Origin: Pseudacidovorax sp. RU35E
GTDB lineage: Bacteria; Pseudomonadota; Gammaproteobacteria; Burkholderiales; Burkholderiaceae_C
DNA: 64,000 bases
NCBI RefSeq assembly: GCF_900156165.1
Contig: NZ_FTMY01000002.1
Coordinates: 62,001 to 126,000 of the forward strand
Direction of reading: 5' to 3'
Below, piece after piece: positions 63,331 through 64,000 of the stretch (within the stretch, counting starts at the first letter, position 1; every line of letters starts with the position of its first letter). A program made the position numbers and the translations under genes. Under the pieces are notes generated by a model that saw only the letters and a program-made list of their open reading frames with translations, made no database searches and was not told the DNA's origin.

Positions 63331-64000
63331 ATGCGCTCTCAAGCCGTCCTCGTCGACTTCTCCGACGCCCCCGAAGGGGTGTGGCGGGGCGACGAGCTGG
63401 GTGAGGCAGGCGCGGCCACCTGCCCCAGCGGACACCCGGGCCTCGATGCCGAGTTGCCCGGCGGCGGCTGGCCGCTCGGTGCCCTGACCGAAATCCTGCA
63501 ACCGGCGGCCGAATCGCCGCTGTGGCCGCTTCTGCTTCCCGCGCTGGCCCAGGCGGCGGCGGTGCGCGGCCAGCCGGTGGCACTGATCGGACCGCCGCAC
63601 GAGCCCTTCGGCCCCGCCCTGGCGGCCGGCGGGCTGCCCATGGAGTCGCTGCTGTGGGTGCGGGCCGACGCCGCACCTGCCCGTCTGTGGGCCTGCGAGC
63701 AGGCGCTGCGCTGCGCCGAGGTGGCTGCCGTGCTGGCCTGGCTGCCGCAGGCGCGGCTGGGCGAGTTGCGCCGGCTGCAGTTGGCCGCCGCCCGGCATGG
63801 CGCGCTGCTCTTCGTCTGCCGGCCGGACGCGGCCGCGCCCTCGTCCTCGCCCGCGCGCCTGCGCCTGCGGCTGCAGCCCCAGCCGGACGGCCAGCTCGAC
63901 GTGCACCTGCTCAAGCGCCGCGGCCCGCCGCTGGCGCGTCCCATGCCGATGCCCGGACGGGGCGCTCGCCTGAGCGGCCTGCTGGAAGCCACCCGGCCTG
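63331..64000 (+). CDS. imuA: ImuA translesion synthesis protein, 3' end outside window
   Basis: The first 223 codons are in the window and remain open to the end. The sequence matches the ImuA/SulA-like partner of the ImuB-DnaE2 mutasome: LDAELPGGGWPLGALTEILQ near 44-63, LWVRADAAPARLWACEQALR and VLAWLPQARLGELRRLQLAA. The family acts in damage-induced mutagenesis with an inactive Y-polymerase (ImuB) and a DnaE2 polymerase, whose genes would be expected beyond the window. It is preceded by a palindromic SOS-like box. Confidence 0.9.
   Translation, partial: MRSQAVLVDFSDAPEGVWRGDELGEAGAATCPSGHPGLDAELPGGGWPLGALTEILQPAAESPLWPLLLPALAQAAAVRGQPVALIGPPHEPFGPALAAGGLPMESLLWVRADAAPARLWACEQALRCAEVAAVLAWLPQARLGELRRLQLAAARHGALLFVCRPDAAAPSSSPARLRLRLQPQPDGQLDVHLLKRRGPPLARPMPMPGRGARLSGLLEATRP

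Overview
This 64 kb window is GC-rich, densely coded chromosomal DNA from a betaproteobacterium. It is most likely a Burkholderiales member of the Comamonadaceae type (Variovorax/Acidovorax/Ralstonia-like). The support is two Bug/TctC periplasmic receptors, a NahR-like regulator beside Ralstonia-type nagG/nagH genes, an imuA-type mutagenesis gene, a second infA gene, and a hairpin-rich intergenic repeat of a kind I associate with this group. I see no tRNA, rRNA, CRISPR array, insertion sequence or prophage. The first (RND permease) and last (imuA) genes are cut by the window ends. All calls come from reading the sequence; no database search was run.

Layout. 1-5.5 kb: a tetR-outer membrane factor-adaptor-RND permease efflux operon on the minus strand. 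5.6-8.8 kb: a DUF2130 coiled-coil protein, a PAS/AAA+ sigma-54 activator and a small HNH-type protein. 8.9-16.3 kb: an apparent operon behind a near-consensus sigma-54 promoter, made of a branched-chain-type binding protein, a secreted short-chain PHA depolymerase, two ABC ATPases, two permeases and an alpha/beta hydrolase. 16.4-22.6 kb: a PA2169-type protein, a small unknown gene, two paralogous hybrid histidine kinases and a GNAT protein. 22.8-27.8 kb: a salicylate locus with a NahR-like regulator and a signal-less ModA-like protein on one side, and nagG, nagH, a chorismate-mutase-fold protein and a Bug receptor on the other. 27.8-31.1 kb: a small unknown gene, a lipoprotein glycerophosphodiesterase, a DUF1439 protein and a second Bug receptor.

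31.1-39.9 kb: a polar amino acid type ABC importer behind a GntR regulator, and upstream of it four overlapping genes for a PyrE-like phosphoribosyltransferase, an M20 carbamoylase-type amidase, PyrK-like and PyrD-like proteins, with a divergent LysR regulator. 40.2-43.7 kb: a diguanylate cyclase and an acyl-CoA ligase. 43.9-45.4 kb: an RRM protein, IF-1 and a small unknown gene behind a long leader, then another small gene. 45.5-53.9 kb: NDH-2, egtB-egtD (ergothioneine), a DUF427 protein, a 2OG-Fe oxygenase, a universal stress protein, rluA, an MFS exporter and trmJ. 53.9-63.1 kb: a type VI secretion effector locus with VgrG, a 1,706-residue Rhs protein with a C-terminal toxin tip, a coupled immunity gene and an orphan Rhs core fragment. 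63.3-64 kb: imuA behind an SOS-box-like site.

Two gene sets look least like textbook systems. One is the sigma-54 operon, which reads as a complete scavenging system for extracellular polyhydroxyalkanoate. The other is the PyrE/amidase/PyrK/PyrD plus ABC importer cluster, which fits uptake and breakdown of orotate or carbamoyl-aspartate better than biosynthesis. In both ABC operons the same hairpin repeat sits just downstream of the binding-protein gene in the same orientation to transcription.
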